Below are positions 33,907-42,782 of a stretch of 48,234 nt of DNA, in pieces. Numbering within the stretch: the stretch's first letter is position 1; every line of letters begins with the position of its first letter. The notes under the pieces are model-generated. The model ran no database searches. It was not told where the DNA came from and was given only the letters and a program-made list of their open reading frames with translations. Source of the DNA: Bacillota bacterium (lineage in GTDB: Bacteria; Bacillota_I; Bacilli_A; MOL361; Turicibacteraceae); assembly GCA_003486705.1 (NCBI GenBank), contig DNGE01000115.1:3012-51245 (forward strand), given 5' to 3'. Made by a program: the position numbers and the translations under genes.

Positions 33907-34049
33907 TTAGGCCATGATCTACATTGAGTAAAGGAGATAACGGGAAGAAAAAAAGCTAATGGCGATGATGTTGTAATCACCAGATAAACGCAAGAATGAA
34001 TTGCCAGTATCCAAACAAGTAAGAGTTACGATAACCAAACTTGAAAAGA

Positions 34050-34080
34050 TAAAAAAAGGTGTTGGCCCAAGCCAACACCT
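34050..34080 (-). terminator. intrinsic terminator of rnjA
   Basis: AGGTGTTGGC and GCCAACACCT around a 4-base loop; T run on the minus strand (A7 at 34051-34057). Confidence 0.93.
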
Positions 34081-34090
34081 AATTATTTTA

Positions 34091-35782
34091 TTAAATTTCC
34101 ATAATAATCGGTAAAATCATCGGACGGCGTTGTGTTTTATCAAATAAGAATGGTGAGACAACGTCACAAATGACTGATTTTAAGTCTTCCGTACTTGGGT
34201 TACCGTGTTGTAATTTATGATTCACAACTTCGCGCACGGCGATTTCTGTGTTTTTAATTAAGTCTTCTGATTCTTTCATGTAAACAAATCCACGCGACAC
34301 AACGTTTGGACCGTTTAATAAACGTTTTTCTGAACGCTTAATTGAAACAGCGATAATAACAAGACCATCTTCAGAAAGAATTTTACGATCGCGGATAATT
34401 TCCGTTCCAACGTCACCAATACCTGAGTTATCTGTATAAATAGAACCAGATGGAACACGTCCACTAATGCGGGCACCATTTGGTGAGAACGCTAAGACAT
34501 CTCCGTTGTTCATAATAAATACATTTTCTTCAGGAATCCCACATTGGTTACCAAGTTTTCCTGCAATGCTAAGCATACGGAATTCACCGTGAACTGGCAT
34601 AAAGTATTTTGGTTTCATTAAGTTTAACATTAATTTTAATTCTTCTTGTCCAGCATGTCCAGATGTATGAATATCTGTTAAAGGACTGTGCGTGATAACA
34701 TCAGCACCCGCACGGTATAAGGCGTTAATCGTACGATTAACACTTAAAGCATTACCAGGAATCGGTGAAGAAGAGAAGACAACCGTATCACCAGGAATGA
34801 TTTGAATTTGACGATGTGTTCCATTTGCGATACGAGATAATGCCGCAAGCGGTTCCCCTTGTGATCCCGTACATAAGATTGTGACTTGATCAGCCGGTAA
34901 ATGTTTAATTTCATTCGCTGAAACAAATGTATCTTCAGGACAATTGATATAACCATATTCTAATCCGATTTTAATCGTCGATTCCATGCTTCGTCCGAAA
35001 ATCGCAATTTTGCGATTGGTTGACAGTGATGCTTCAACAATTTGTTGCACACGGTGAACATTAGACGCGAATGTTGCGATAATAACACGTCCGTTAATCT
35101 TTTTGAAAATTTCAGCTAAGCTTTCACCAACGCGACGCTCAGAAATTGTTAAGTTCGGTAATTCACTGTTTGTACTATCTGTTAATAAACATAAAATACC
35201 TTCTACACCTAAGCGTGCCATTTTAGCATATTCAGCTGGTGGTCCGATTGGTGTGAAGTCAAATTTGAAGTCCCCTGTATGTGCAATCACACCATTTGGT
35301 GTTTTAATCGCCACACCGAATGAATCCGGAATACTGTGATTCGTACGGAAAAATTCAAACGATAAGTGCTTTGTTTTAAATGTTGTATCTGAGTTATACT
35401 CCACTAAATTAGCAGCATGTAATAATTTGCGTTCCTCAAGTTTATTTTTAATTAACCCAATTGCAAGTTTTCCCGCATAGATTTTTGGAATGCGAAGCTG
35501 CTTTAATAAAAATGGAATCCCACCGATATGGTCTTCATGACCGTGAGTAATAACTAATCCAATAATTTTATCTTGATTTTCAACTAAATATTGATAATCT
35601 GGAATAACGTAATCTACCCCAAGTAAATAATCTTCAGGAAATTTAATTCCCGCATCAATAATAACAATCTCATCTTTGTACTGAACACAGTACATATTTT
35701 TCCCAATTTCACCCATTCCACCTAAAGCAAAAACACCCACTTCATTTGGCTTTAGATTAGGCCCTTTCTTACGTTGATTCAT
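34091..35782 (-). CDS. rnjA: ribonuclease J1
   Basis: A 563-residue metallo-beta-lactamase/beta-CASP nuclease with endo- and 5'-3' exonuclease activity, central to Firmicute mRNA decay. Zinc motif THGHEDHIGG (H80, H82, D84, H85), later HTGDFKFD, the beta-CASP stretch IIATFASNVHRVQQI, and MPVHGEFRM are all present; the C-terminus ends RRPMILPIIMEI. Ribosome binding site AAAGGAAG. In Bacillus it is often beside rpoY (ykzG); no such small gene is seen upstream here. It is closest to J1 by length and termini. Confidence 0.95.
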   Translation of the reverse strand: MNQRKKGPNLKPNEVGVFALGGMGEIGKNMYCVQYKDEIVIIDAGIKFPEDYLLGVDYVIPDYQYLVENQDKIIGLVITHGHEDHIGGIPFLLKQLRIPKIYAGKLAIGLIKNKLEERKLLHAANLVEYNSDTTFKTKHLSFEFFRTNHSIPDSFGVAIKTPNGVIAHTGDFKFDFTPIGPPAEYAKMARLGVEGILCLLTDSTNSELPNLTISERRVGESLAEIFKKINGRVIIATFASNVHRVQQIVEASLSTNRKIAIFGRSMESTIKIGLEYGYINCPEDTFVSANEIKHLPADQVTILCTGSQGEPLAALSRIANGTHRQIQIIPGDTVVFSSSPIPGNALSVNRTINALYRAGADVITHSPLTDIHTSGHAGQEELKLMLNLMKPKYFMPVHGEFRMLSIAGKLGNQCGIPEENVFIMNNGDVLAFSPNGARISGRVPSGSIYTDNSGIGDVGTEIIRDRKILSEDGLVIIAVSIKRSEKRLLNGPNVVSRGFVYMKESEDLIKNTEIAVREVVNHKLQHGNPSTEDLKSVICDVVSPFLFDKTQRRPMILPIIMEI

Positions 35783-36101
35783 GTGACACTTCCTTTCATC
35801 GAGTTTATATTCATAAAAGATACATCATTTGCTATAATAAACTATAGTCTGTTTAAATTTAAATCATTACTTTTTCAGAACAGTAACTAAAAAATAGTGA
35901 ACCATCTTTTAACATTATAACATGTTTATTCAAATCATGTAAAAATAAACAGAGGCAAAATGATATTAACGTTTACCTAACATATCTATTATACCATTAC
36001 ATGGTTTCAATATAACAGTAACACGGTCGAAATTATATAATAAATTATATTTTGGACGAGAAAAAATTAAAAACAGATAAAATTTTACAAAAGGCGTGAG
36101 A
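35783..36101. other. gene-free spacer between divergent rnjA and the HAD gene
   Basis: About 320 bases, very AT-rich, holding the start regions of both genes. TATAAT occurs at 35834-35839 on the plus strand but without a good -35. I see no ORF, hairpin terminator or repeat that I can support. Confidence 0.5.
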
Positions 36102-36875
36102 ATGATGACAAAAAGTTTAATCTTATTCGATATTGATGGAACGTTACTTCAAAGTGATATTAATCAAATTCCAGACAGTACAATCTTGGCATTAACAAAA
36201 TTAAAAGCAGCAGGACATGATTTAGGAATTGCAACGGGGCGTCCGCTTTATTTAGTGGATGAACGCATTCGAAATTTACCCGTGAATGTGTTTATTACGG
36301 CAAACGGGCAACATATTTTATATAACAATGACGTGATTTATGAAAATCCAATTCCAAGTGAAGTCGTTCAATCGCTTATTGATGAGGCAAAGGCACTAAA
36401 CATTCCTATCGGTTTAGTATCATCCAATCAGTCGGCTGTTACGGTGCAAACAGAGGGTGTTTTAGAATCATTTAAGCGCGTTTCCATGCCATTACCGAGT
36501 GTGGGGACTGATTTACATCATAAAGAATCCATTTTACAAGCATGGTTTTTCTCTAATGAGTTTGAACAACTTCAAGAAAAATATGAAACACATTTGAAAT
36601 TTGTACCTTGGCTTGAATTTGGAGCAGATGTCGTGCCACTGAATGGATCAAAAGCAGAAGGGATTAAATATTTAATGACCCACTTAGATGAGGTGCCAAA
36701 GCGTTTGATTACATTTGGTGATGGATATAATGATCTTGAAATGCTTGAGCTTGCTGATATCGGTGTGGCGATGGGAAATGCGCACGATGATGTGAAGTTG
36801 CGTGCTGATTTTGTGACAAAACGTATTGATGAAGATGGTATTTATCATGCGTGTGAGATCCTCGACTTATTTTAA
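36102..36875 (+). CDS. Cof-type HAD hydrolase
   Basis: About 257 residues of the HAD superfamily, class IIB (Cof type). Motif I is LFDIDGTLLQSD (nucleophile Asp), motif II lies in GIATGRP, motif III is the Lys of PLNGSKAEGIKYL, and motif IV is FGDGYNDLEML. These enzymes dephosphorylate sugar phosphates or flavin/PLP intermediates; the substrate is not predictable. Two adjacent ATG codons (36102, 36105) follow AAAGGCG. Confidence 0.92.
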   Translation: MMTKSLILFDIDGTLLQSDINQIPDSTILALTKLKAAGHDLGIATGRPLYLVDERIRNLPVNVFITANGQHILYNNDVIYENPIPSEVVQSLIDEAKALNIPIGLVSSNQSAVTVQTEGVLESFKRVSMPLPSVGTDLHHKESILQAWFFSNEFEQLQEKYETHLKFVPWLEFGADVVPLNGSKAEGIKYLMTHLDEVPKRLITFGDGYNDLEMLELADIGVAMGNAHDDVKLRADFVTKRIDEDGIYHACEILDLF

Positions 36876-37037
36876 ACAATCTCGTTTGTAAATCAGTGGC
36901 AATAATTTTAAAACATGCTAAAATATAAGTCATATAAAATCAAGATAAACAGGTGGTAAAACATAGCGTTAAACAACTTGCTTAAATGTTTTACCGTCCT
37001 CTATTTAGGATATAGACGTTAAAGGTGGGTGGAGTTA

Positions 37038-38384
37038 ATGGAGCAGTTACACATTGAAGAAATCGTGAATACATTAGAAGTTGCGCTTGAAGAAGGTTTA
37101 TGGGAAGAAGCTTCAATTATTGCCCAGGAATTACTTCAACATGAAACTGAGTTTGCAGCGGCGTATAATGCGCTAGCTTTTATTTCAATTGAGGCGGATG
37201 GCGATTACTTAGCAGCTAAAGGGTATTACGAACAGGCCTTAGTGCATGAACCAAATTCTGCGACGCTATATTACAATATTGCCATTCTTTGTGATGAGTA
37301 TTTAAATCAACCAGAAGAAGCGGTGACGTGTTTTGAAAAAGCGTTGGAATTAAATGAAACATTTGTCGATGCTTATGTCCATTTAACTGAACTTTTAATG
37401 GAAAATAATCAAGGATTAGAGTTAGCCTTAAGTTATGCTAAAAAAGTTGAAATCTTAGACCCAGAACATGCAAGAAATTTAAATAATATTGGATGTTTAT
37501 ACATGAAGCAGTTAAAAGATGTAGAAGCAGCGATTCCTTATTTTAAAAAGGCGTTGCAATTATCTGATCAAAAAGGATTAATCGCAGCCAATTTAGCAGA
37601 TGCATATGTTAAAACAGAAGCGTTTGAAGAGGCAAAAAAAACGTACAAGTTAGCTTTAAATTATGATCCGAGTAACAGTTTAGTGTGCCATAATTTTGCT
37701 TATGTGCTCCATCATCACTTTAAAGAGTTTGATTCGGCAAAGACGCTTTATGAGCGTGCGATTATGTTGAATCCACATAATATTCATCCGTATTTAAGCT
37801 TGAAGAACTTGTGGATTCAAGAATATAAAGAGCCAAAACAAGGCGTTGCTATTTTAGAAAAAGCGTTGGCGACGCTTGGTGAACAGGTGAATGTATTGCT
37901 TGAATTAGCCGATATTTATGATATTAATCTAGAAGATTATGACAAGGCTATTTATTACTATAACCGAGTGTTAGAACATCAACCGTATCATGCCACAGCG
38001 TTAAATGCACTTGCGTATATTCAGGCATCGATTCAAAAAAATTACGATGCGGCCATTTTATGCTATGAGAAAATTCTTGAAGTTGATCCAATCAACCCGA
38101 TTACGTATGTCAACATCGGTCATGTTTATTTCCTTAAACTTTCAGACTTTGATCGTGCCCTAGATGCCTATGAAAAAGCAGAAGCATTAATCGAGGAACA
38201 TGACTTAAAAGTAAATTATGCATCGGAATTATATTTCAATATGGGATTAATTTATGAAAATTATGTATCAAATGAACGATTAGCGATGAGTTATTACGAA
38301 AAAGCGGTGGGCTTAAAAGGTTATAAAAAAGCTGAAAAAAAACTGCTTGCGATGTATCAAACAGGATTGAAGATTATTCATTAA
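37038..38384 (+). CDS. long tetratricopeptide repeat protein
   Basis: A 448-residue protein of about eleven TPR-like helix pairs, for example AAKGYYEQALVHEPNSATLYYNI, AVTCFEKALELNETFVDAYV, AKTLYERAIMLNPHNIHPYL and AILCYEKILEVDPINPITYV. No signal peptide, membrane segment or catalytic domain. Strongly acidic N-terminus. It is similar in style to the TPR protein at 31184 and may be a paralogue. The start was moved from GTG 37029 to ATG 37038, since the GTG lies within GGTGGGTGG. Function unknown. Confidence 0.85.
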   Translation: MEQLHIEEIVNTLEVALEEGLWEEASIIAQELLQHETEFAAAYNALAFISIEADGDYLAAKGYYEQALVHEPNSATLYYNIAILCDEYLNQPEEAVTCFEKALELNETFVDAYVHLTELLMENNQGLELALSYAKKVEILDPEHARNLNNIGCLYMKQLKDVEAAIPYFKKALQLSDQKGLIAANLADAYVKTEAFEEAKKTYKLALNYDPSNSLVCHNFAYVLHHHFKEFDSAKTLYERAIMLNPHNIHPYLSLKNLWIQEYKEPKQGVAILEKALATLGEQVNVLLELADIYDINLEDYDKAIYYYNRVLEHQPYHATALNALAYIQASIQKNYDAAILCYEKILEVDPINPITYVNIGHVYFLKLSDFDRALDAYEKAEALIEEHDLKVNYASELYFNMGLIYENYVSNERLAMSYYEKAVGLKGYKKAEKKLLAMYQTGLKIIH

Positions 38385-38385
38385 C

Positions 38386-38416
38386 AAAAAAAAGACACGA
38401 TTAACGTGTCTTTTTT
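38386..38416. terminator. bidirectional terminator between the TPR gene and def
   Basis: AAAAAAGACACG and CGTGTCTTTTTT around a 5-base loop, A-rich before and T-rich after. Confidence 0.92.
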
Positions 38417-38969
38417 AAAATTCTAATGGCTTTGCATTTGGAATAGGTGCCGTAGGATGTTGTGTATTAATTCGATCTAAAAATAACGTACCCTCTAAAT
38501 GATCAATCTCATGTTGGAAAACAATTGATGTGTAATCGCGTAAACGAAGGCGAACTAATTCGTTTTTCACATTGTATCCTTCAATCGTTACACGACGATA
38601 ACGAGGAACAAGTCCTTCAACTTCACGATCAACTGATAAACATCCTTCACCCATAGGTAAGTATGTTTTCTCTTCCGAATAGCTGACGATTTTTGGATTT
38701 GCTAACGCAATCGAATATAATTTTCCTTTTTCATCTTCAGTATGAACCGCAATGATGCGCTTATCTAAATCTAATTGTGGCGCAGCAAGCCCAACACTTT
38801 CACGTAATGCATATTTTTTTGCGATTTTTTCATCTTGACTATTTATAATAAATTGTACCATGTCATTCATTAATTGAATATCTTCATCGCTAAGTGGAAT
38901 AGCAACTTCCTTTGCAACGCGTGCTAAATTCGGATGCCCTTCGCGGATAATATCTTTCATTGTGATCAT
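38415..38969 (-). CDS. def: peptide deformylase
   Basis: A 184-residue metalloenzyme removing the formyl group from nascent proteins. The three family motifs are VGLAAPQ (59-65), EGCLS (C110) and HEIDH (H153, E154, H157). The insertion DEKIAKKYALRES before motif 1 marks a type 2 deformylase typical of Gram-positives. ATG 38969 lies 7 bases after GGAGG; an earlier in-frame codon at 38987 has no ribosome binding site. Confidence 0.97.
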   Translation of the reverse strand: MITMKDIIREGHPNLARVAKEVAIPLSDEDIQLMNDMVQFIINSQDEKIAKKYALRESVGLAAPQLDLDKRIIAVHTEDEKGKLYSIALANPKIVSYSEEKTYLPMGEGCLSVDREVEGLVPRYRRVTIEGYNVKNELVRLRLRDYTSIVFQHEIDHLEGTLFLDRINTQHPTAPIPNAKPLEF

Positions 38970-39193
38970 ATAATAACCTCCAATCAAATCAAATCTTATT
39001 ATAACAAAAAATTTGACATTTGGCTAATAGTTAACACCAGTTAAATTTTTTCAGAAGAAAAAATTGTACCGATAGTTTATCGTATCTGTCTTTTTAACGA
39101 AAGGAAGCAGAAAAATTTTACTTGAAATACGTTTAGTTACAGACGATTATCTTGTTAGCGGTGAGGGTCGTGTCTTTTTGAGAATGTAGAAGA

Positions 39194-39229
39194 TAAAAAA
39201 AGTGTTGTGCTCCAAATGGGGCACAACAC
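39194..39229 (-). terminator. intrinsic terminator of the YjcZ-like gene cluster
   Basis: GTGTTGTGCTCCA pairs with TGGGGCACAACAC (one U-G pair) and, on the minus strand, ends in seven T residues. Between it and def (38970-39193) I see no supported gene. Confidence 0.9.
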
Positions 39230-39274
39230 ATCTCACTCACATATTCCTAAAGATAAAGTCGTTTTATTTCTGAA

Positions 39275-39367
39275 TTAGTAGCAAAGGCATCCGCCAATGA
39301 TAACTAATAAGATGAAGATAACTAAAATAAAAGCGCAGTTTGATCCTAATCCAATTCCGTTACACAT
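39275..39367 (-). CDS. YjcZ-family small sporulation protein (30 aa)
   Basis: A 30-residue hydrophobic protein, MCNGIGLGSNCAFILVIFIL followed by LVIIGGCLCY. The core FILVIFILLVIIGGC is the single membrane helix typical of the YjcZ family (small proteins made late in sporulation). AGGAGG lies 9-14 bases upstream of ATG 39367. It is the last gene before the terminator at 39194-39229. Confidence 0.85.
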   Translation of the reverse strand: MCNGIGLGSNCAFILVIFILLVIIGGCLCY

Positions 39368-39478
39368 TTTGGTTTTCCTCCTTGAATCTGTTTATGATTT
39401 TGTATGTCGTGACACTTACCATAAAGATAAGTATGAATTGGTGCAATAGATTTGGAACTTAGATTGCGGAAGAGATGA

Positions 39479-39697
39479 TTAACATCCGCAATTTCCACCA
39501 AAGTTACCGAGTCCGTTACAACCTGTAAATCCACCGCCACCCCATCCACATCCGCAGATGATGATGAAGATAAAAAGAACGAGAACGATTGCGCAAGCAG
39601 CACCGCCACAGCCACCTCCATAACCACCACAAGGTACTGGTGTGTATACAGGATAGCAAGGTTGTACGCAACCATAGTTTGCTCCAGGATAGTACAT
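39479..39697 (-). CDS. Gly/Cys-rich YjcZ-like sporulation protein (72 aa)
   Basis: 72 residues: a Tyr/Pro/Cys-rich N-terminus (MYYPGANYGCVQPCYPVY), a membrane helix (ACAIVLVLFIFIIICGCGW) and a Gly/Cys-rich tail (GLGNFGGNCGC), 10 cysteines in all. Ribosome binding site AAGGAGG. Cys-rich tails suggest disulfide cross-linking in the spore coat, an inference. Confidence 0.85.
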   Translation of the reverse strand: MYYPGANYGCVQPCYPVYTPVPCGGYGGGCGGAACAIVLVLFIFIIICGCGWGGGGFTGCNGLGNFGGNCGC

Positions 39698-39729
39698 GAT
39701 TTATTCCTCCTTTTTCTTCCGACTCGCTA

Positions 39730-39757
39730 TATCATATGTTATTGGGCACGAAAAGGT
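39730..39757 (-). promoter_or_regulatory. sigma-K-like promoter of the 72-aa YjcZ-like gene
   Basis: On the minus strand AC (39757-39756), 17 bp, CATATGATA (39738-39730) matches AC-N16/17-CATANNNTA, 33 bases before the ATG. Confidence 0.55.
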
Positions 39758-39956
39758 TTTTCTTTTTCGTTAAAAACTTTTTAGTGAGGTGTTATCTAGC
39801 CAAAATGAAGTTGTCGAGTATGTCTTTCTTTTCCTATAGTTAGGATAGAGAAAAAATTAAGGCAATGAAATAGATATTGAATGCATGAAAAGAAGACAAA
39901 AGAAAACGATGAGTTCAATGTGTTTCATATTAAAAATGAAGAGCGAAATAGTTTAT

Positions 39957-39983
39957 TAAAAAGACTCCCGATTTGGGAGTCTA
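39957..39983 (-). terminator. intrinsic terminator of the 49-aa YjcZ-like gene
   Basis: AGACTCCC, loop of 5, GGGAGTCT (39962-39982); T run on the minus strand. The rest of 39758-39956 holds nothing supported. Confidence 0.85.
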
Positions 39984-40014
39984 TCACAATTCCATTCCAA
40001 CTATTTGTAATAAA

Positions 40015-40164
40015 TTAGCATCCGCAACCTTGATTGAATCCGCAACCTGCAATAACTAATAAGATAAATAATACAAGAATAATTGCAAGTCCACAGCTAT
40101 TTCCACCACATACAGGTGCATAAGCTTGTTGGTAGCCTCCACAGTAACCGCCATATTGATACAT
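40015..40164 (-). CDS. YjcZ-family small sporulation protein (49 aa)
   Basis: 49 residues, MYQYGGYCGGYQQAYAPVCG then a helix (CGLAIILVLFILLVIAGCGF) and NQGCGC. Closely similar to the gene at 40259 in layout: Tyr/Gly/Cys-rich head, LVLFILL core, GCG. AGGAGG precedes ATG 40164. It has its own promoter and terminator. Confidence 0.9.
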   Translation of the reverse strand: MYQYGGYCGGYQQAYAPVCGGNSCGLAIILVLFILLVIAGCGFNQGCGC

Positions 40165-40196
40165 CCTTCATTCCTCCTTTTGTTTAAGACCTATAA

Positions 40197-40223
40197 TATC
40201 TTATGCATGCTTATCGTTTTGGT
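40197..40223 (-). promoter_or_regulatory. sigma-K-like promoter of the 49-aa YjcZ-like gene
   Basis: On the minus strand AC (40223-40222), 16 bp, CATAAGATA (40205-40197), a full match to the sigma-K consensus, 32 bases before the ATG. Confidence 0.6.
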
Positions 40224-40258
40224 TAATATTATTTTAATACGTCATGCGTTGCTCGCAA

Positions 40259-40456
40259 TTAACAGCCACTTCCGTTAAATGCTCCGCATCCAATGATAGC
40301 GAGTAAAATAAATAACACTAAGATTAGACCAATTCCGTATCCATTTGATCCACAAGCTGGATATGGATAAGCGGCTGGTGCTGTTTGGCAACCATAACCA
40401 TAGCCGCCACAGTAACCTCCGTAATTATATTGACAACCATTTCCGTAATTGTACAT
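40259..40456 (-). CDS. YjcZ-family small sporulation protein (65 aa)
   Basis: 65 residues: MYNYGNGCQYNYGGYCGGYG, a Pro/Ala/Tyr-rich linker, and the helix GIGLILVLFILLAIIGCGAF. Same family as its neighbours. GGAGGG lies upstream of ATG 40456. No separate terminator is evident between it and the next gene. Confidence 0.9.
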   Translation of the reverse strand: MYNYGNGCQYNYGGYCGGYGYGCQTAPAAYPYPACGSNGYGIGLILVLFILLAIIGCGAFNGSGC

Positions 40457-40489
40457 TATAATTTCCCTCCTTTATTCCTAAGGTCAATG

Positions 40490-40516
40490 TATTATACGCA
40501 ATCTATAAAATTTGGT
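40490..40516 (-). promoter_or_regulatory. sigma-K-like promoter of the 65-aa YjcZ-like gene
   Basis: On the minus strand AC (40516-40515), 16 bp, CGTATAATA (40498-40490), one departure from CATANNNTA. Confidence 0.45.
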
Positions 40517-40641
40517 ACCTGTCAAAAACCTATATTTGGAACTTAAATAAATCCTATTACTTCATTTTTAATTCTGTGAAATCATGGTAAAATAGACAAG
40601 ATATCTTAATTTTATAACTGTTGAGAATGAGGTGAGAGATA

Positions 40642-41823
40642 ATGATTAAAAAAATGTTGAAAGACGCAGGACAGAGCATTAAATACATAGATAAAATCAT
40701 GTTGACAGCCATTTTAATCTTAATCGGGATTGGGCTTTTAATGATTTATAGTATTACGAGTATTTCCATGTACAATGGAGTAGAAGATTCGGTGTACTTT
40801 GTTAGAAAAACAGTTATTGCTGTTTTAATGGGCGGATTTGCGATGATGTTTTTTTCACTTATATCGTTTAAGCTGTTAAAACTGTTTGGATACGTGGCGC
40901 TACTTGTATGTCCACCTATTTTAATGGTGACATTACTGATTGGAGAGGGACCCGCTGGTTCACCAGTTCGCAGTTGGATTGATTTTGGATTTCTTTCAAT
41001 TCAACCAGCGGAGTTTGTAAAAGGGGGAATGATTTTAGCTCTAGCGTTTGCGATGACGAAGAGTATGTCACTCAAGCTATACGATGTTAAAAAGTGGCGG
41101 GACTTTAAGAATGCGCGACATTTTGCATTTAGTTTTATGGGGATTTTATTATACGTGTTATTAAATCTCATTTTAATTGTTTTACAACCGGATATGGGGA
41201 CAACGATTATTATTTTTGGAATTGCAGCAATTATGTTTTTAAGTAGCGGGGTAAGTATTCAATCCATTGGAAAGTTGAGTTTTATAGCTGTGTTAATAGC
41301 GATTCCTCTTTATCCTTTAGTCGTAAAGGGATATATGGAAGAACGTTTTGATATTTGGTTCGATCCATTTAATCATGCAAAAGGATTACAAAATGTAATG
41401 GGATATACAGCCATTGCACTAGGTGGATTATTTGGCGTGGGAATTGGAAATAGTACACAAAAATATGGTTATGTTATTGAGCCTCACAATGACTTTATTG
41501 TAACGATTTTAGCAGAAGAACTTGGAGTTATCACAGTCTTACTTGTCATGGCCATTTATTTCTTTATTGCAATGCGTTGTTTTTTAACCGCTGTTAAATG
41601 TGATGATAAGTTTGGTTCATTAATTTGTATTGGGGTAGGGGCACTGTTTTTAGTTCAACCCGTCATTAATTTAGGGGGAGCGAGTGGCTTTATTCCATTA
41701 ACCGGTGTAACACTTCCATTTATTAGTTATGGTGGGTCAAGTATGATGAGTACATTACTTGTGATGGGATTATATTTTAACGTAAGACTATATACAGAAC
41801 GTAAACTTCGCGAAAAAAACTAG
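40642..41823 (+). CDS. ftsW: SEDS-family peptidoglycan polymerase, FtsW-like
   Basis: A 393-residue polytopic membrane protein of the FtsW/RodA/SpoVE family, which polymerises lipid II into glycan strands with a partner transpeptidase. Seen: MLTAILILIGIGLLMIYSIT, RSWIDFGFLSIQPAEFVK (the catalytic-loop region), LQPDMGTTIIIF, and VTLPFISYGGSSMM. Family membership is certain. FtsW is preferred over RodA or SpoVE only because ftsW lies upstream of ylbD in Bacillus. Start follows GAGGTGAGA. Note the rare YSITSISMYNG in the first loop instead of YSAS. Confidence 0.85.
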   Translation: MIKKMLKDAGQSIKYIDKIMLTAILILIGIGLLMIYSITSISMYNGVEDSVYFVRKTVIAVLMGGFAMMFFSLISFKLLKLFGYVALLVCPPILMVTLLIGEGPAGSPVRSWIDFGFLSIQPAEFVKGGMILALAFAMTKSMSLKLYDVKKWRDFKNARHFAFSFMGILLYVLLNLILIVLQPDMGTTIIIFGIAAIMFLSSGVSIQSIGKLSFIAVLIAIPLYPLVVKGYMEERFDIWFDPFNHAKGLQNVMGYTAIALGGLFGVGIGNSTQKYGYVIEPHNDFIVTILAEELGVITVLLVMAIYFFIAMRCFLTAVKCDDKFGSLICIGVGALFLVQPVINLGGASGFIPLTGVTLPFISYGGSSMMSTLLVMGLYFNVRLYTERKLREKN

Positions 41824-41844
41824 GTCAAGCGACCTAGTTTTTTT
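41815..41844 (+). terminator. intrinsic terminator of ftsW
   Basis: AACTAGGTC, loop AAGC, GACCTAGTT (41818-41839) then T residues; the stop codon TAG lies inside the stem. Confidence 0.9.
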
Positions 41845-42023
41845 AATACCAAAATATATTGCATTGTATCAATATCAATCAGAATAAAGAGATGTTACGT
41901 AACTGACCATTTTTAAAAAATAAAATGAGCAGATAGTCGATCATTGCATAAACTATGTTATAAAGCATTATTTTTAGTCGATTTCTAACTGAAGTTTGAC
42001 AAAAAGTAAGAATAATTTGTCAC

Positions 42024-42051
42024 ACTTTTGTAGGTTTTTGACTATAATATA
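42024..42051 (+). promoter_or_regulatory. possible sporulation-type promoter of ylbD
   Basis: AC (42024-42025), 17 bp, TATAATATA (42043-42051), one departure from the sigma-K -10 CATANNNTA. It also contains TATAAT, so a sigma-A promoter without a clear -35 is an alternative. Confidence 0.35.
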
Positions 42052-42078
42052 GTGACTAATTGTAGTGAGGTGAGAGAA

Positions 42079-42549
42079 ATGGACAAACAATTAGAAGAGT
42101 TTAAACTATTTGTACGCGATTATCCGGGTTTAAGAGAAGAAGTTCGAAGTGGACGAGCAACATGGCAATCCCTTTTTGAAGAATGGTATTTGTACGGTCC
42201 AGAAGATGGTCAATGGGCTAAATACAAAGATGTAAAAACAAGCACCTCAAGCAGTTCGAACAATTCCAATAATTCAAATACGAGTACCACGACAAATGAA
42301 ACCACTTCATCTTCAAGCAGCACATCAGCGGCTAGTAATTTGTCAGGATCAGAGATGGTAGGTCAAGTTTTTCAATACATTCAAAAAATGGATATGAACA
42401 AAGTACAACAAACAATGGGGACTGTACAGCAATTCGTTAAGATCTTTCAAACGATGCAAGGGGGGAAAGGTGCTGGCGCAGGAAGTGCAATTAATGCAGC
42501 CACACAACGACAACCTTATCCAGGATTATTTTCAAAATTTGATGATTAG
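42079..42549 (+). CDS. ylbD: YlbD-family spore coat protein
   Basis: A 156-residue protein. The N-terminal about 55 residues carry the YlbD signature: LEEFKLFVRDYPGLREEVRSG, WQSLFEEWYLYGPEDGQW. A low-complexity Ser/Thr/Asn linker (about 57-95) separates it from a Gln/Met-rich helical C-terminus (GSEMVGQVFQYIQKMDMNKV). YlbD is a coat protein in Bacillus. ATG 42079 follows GTGAGGTGAGA; the longer frame to 42052 lacks a start signal. First of ylbD-ylbE-ylbF-ylbG. Confidence 0.88.
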   Translation: MDKQLEEFKLFVRDYPGLREEVRSGRATWQSLFEEWYLYGPEDGQWAKYKDVKTSTSSSSNNSNNSNTSTTTNETTSSSSSTSAASNLSGSEMVGQVFQYIQKMDMNKVQQTMGTVQQFVKIFQTMQGGKGAGAGSAINAATQRQPYPGLFSKFDD

Positions 42550-42559
42550 GTGATCAAAA

Positions 42560-42781
42560 ATGATGGAAACAATGTATAAGATTGTGAATAATAATGAGCA
42601 TCGAGATTACATTCGCATGTATCCTTTTTGGTATAAAGAATTAAACCGAAATCCAGAGCGATACGATGATTTTGTAAAAGAAATTGAAGATTTGAAAAAA
42701 GCTGCCAAACCAAGTCGCTTACAACAATTTGATCAACAGTTATCGTTTGCACAGCTCATGTTAAAAATGTTTGCTAAATAA
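42560..42781 (+). CDS. ylbE: YlbE-family protein
   Basis: A 73-residue protein matching YlbE: YIRMYPFWYKELNRNPERYDDFVKE, then PSRLQQFDQQLSFAQLMLKMF. It is always beside ylbD in Bacilli and probably works with it; function unknown. Ten bases after ylbD with AGGTGA as ribosome binding site. Confidence 0.85.
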   Translation: MMETMYKIVNNNEHRDYIRMYPFWYKELNRNPERYDDFVKEIEDLKKAAKPSRLQQFDQQLSFAQLMLKMFAK

Positions 42782-42782
42782 T

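Noticed and set aside
39110..39190. Possible coding remnant on the plus strand (frame reading LEIRLVTDDYLVSGEGRVFL)
   Set aside because: AAAGGAAG lies upstream, but there is no ATG, GTG or TTG start in frame and it stops within 30 codons. Too short to name.
39840..39925. 23-codon minus-strand ORF between two YjcZ-like genes
   Set aside because: No ribosome binding site; hydrophobic only because the region is T-rich on that strand.
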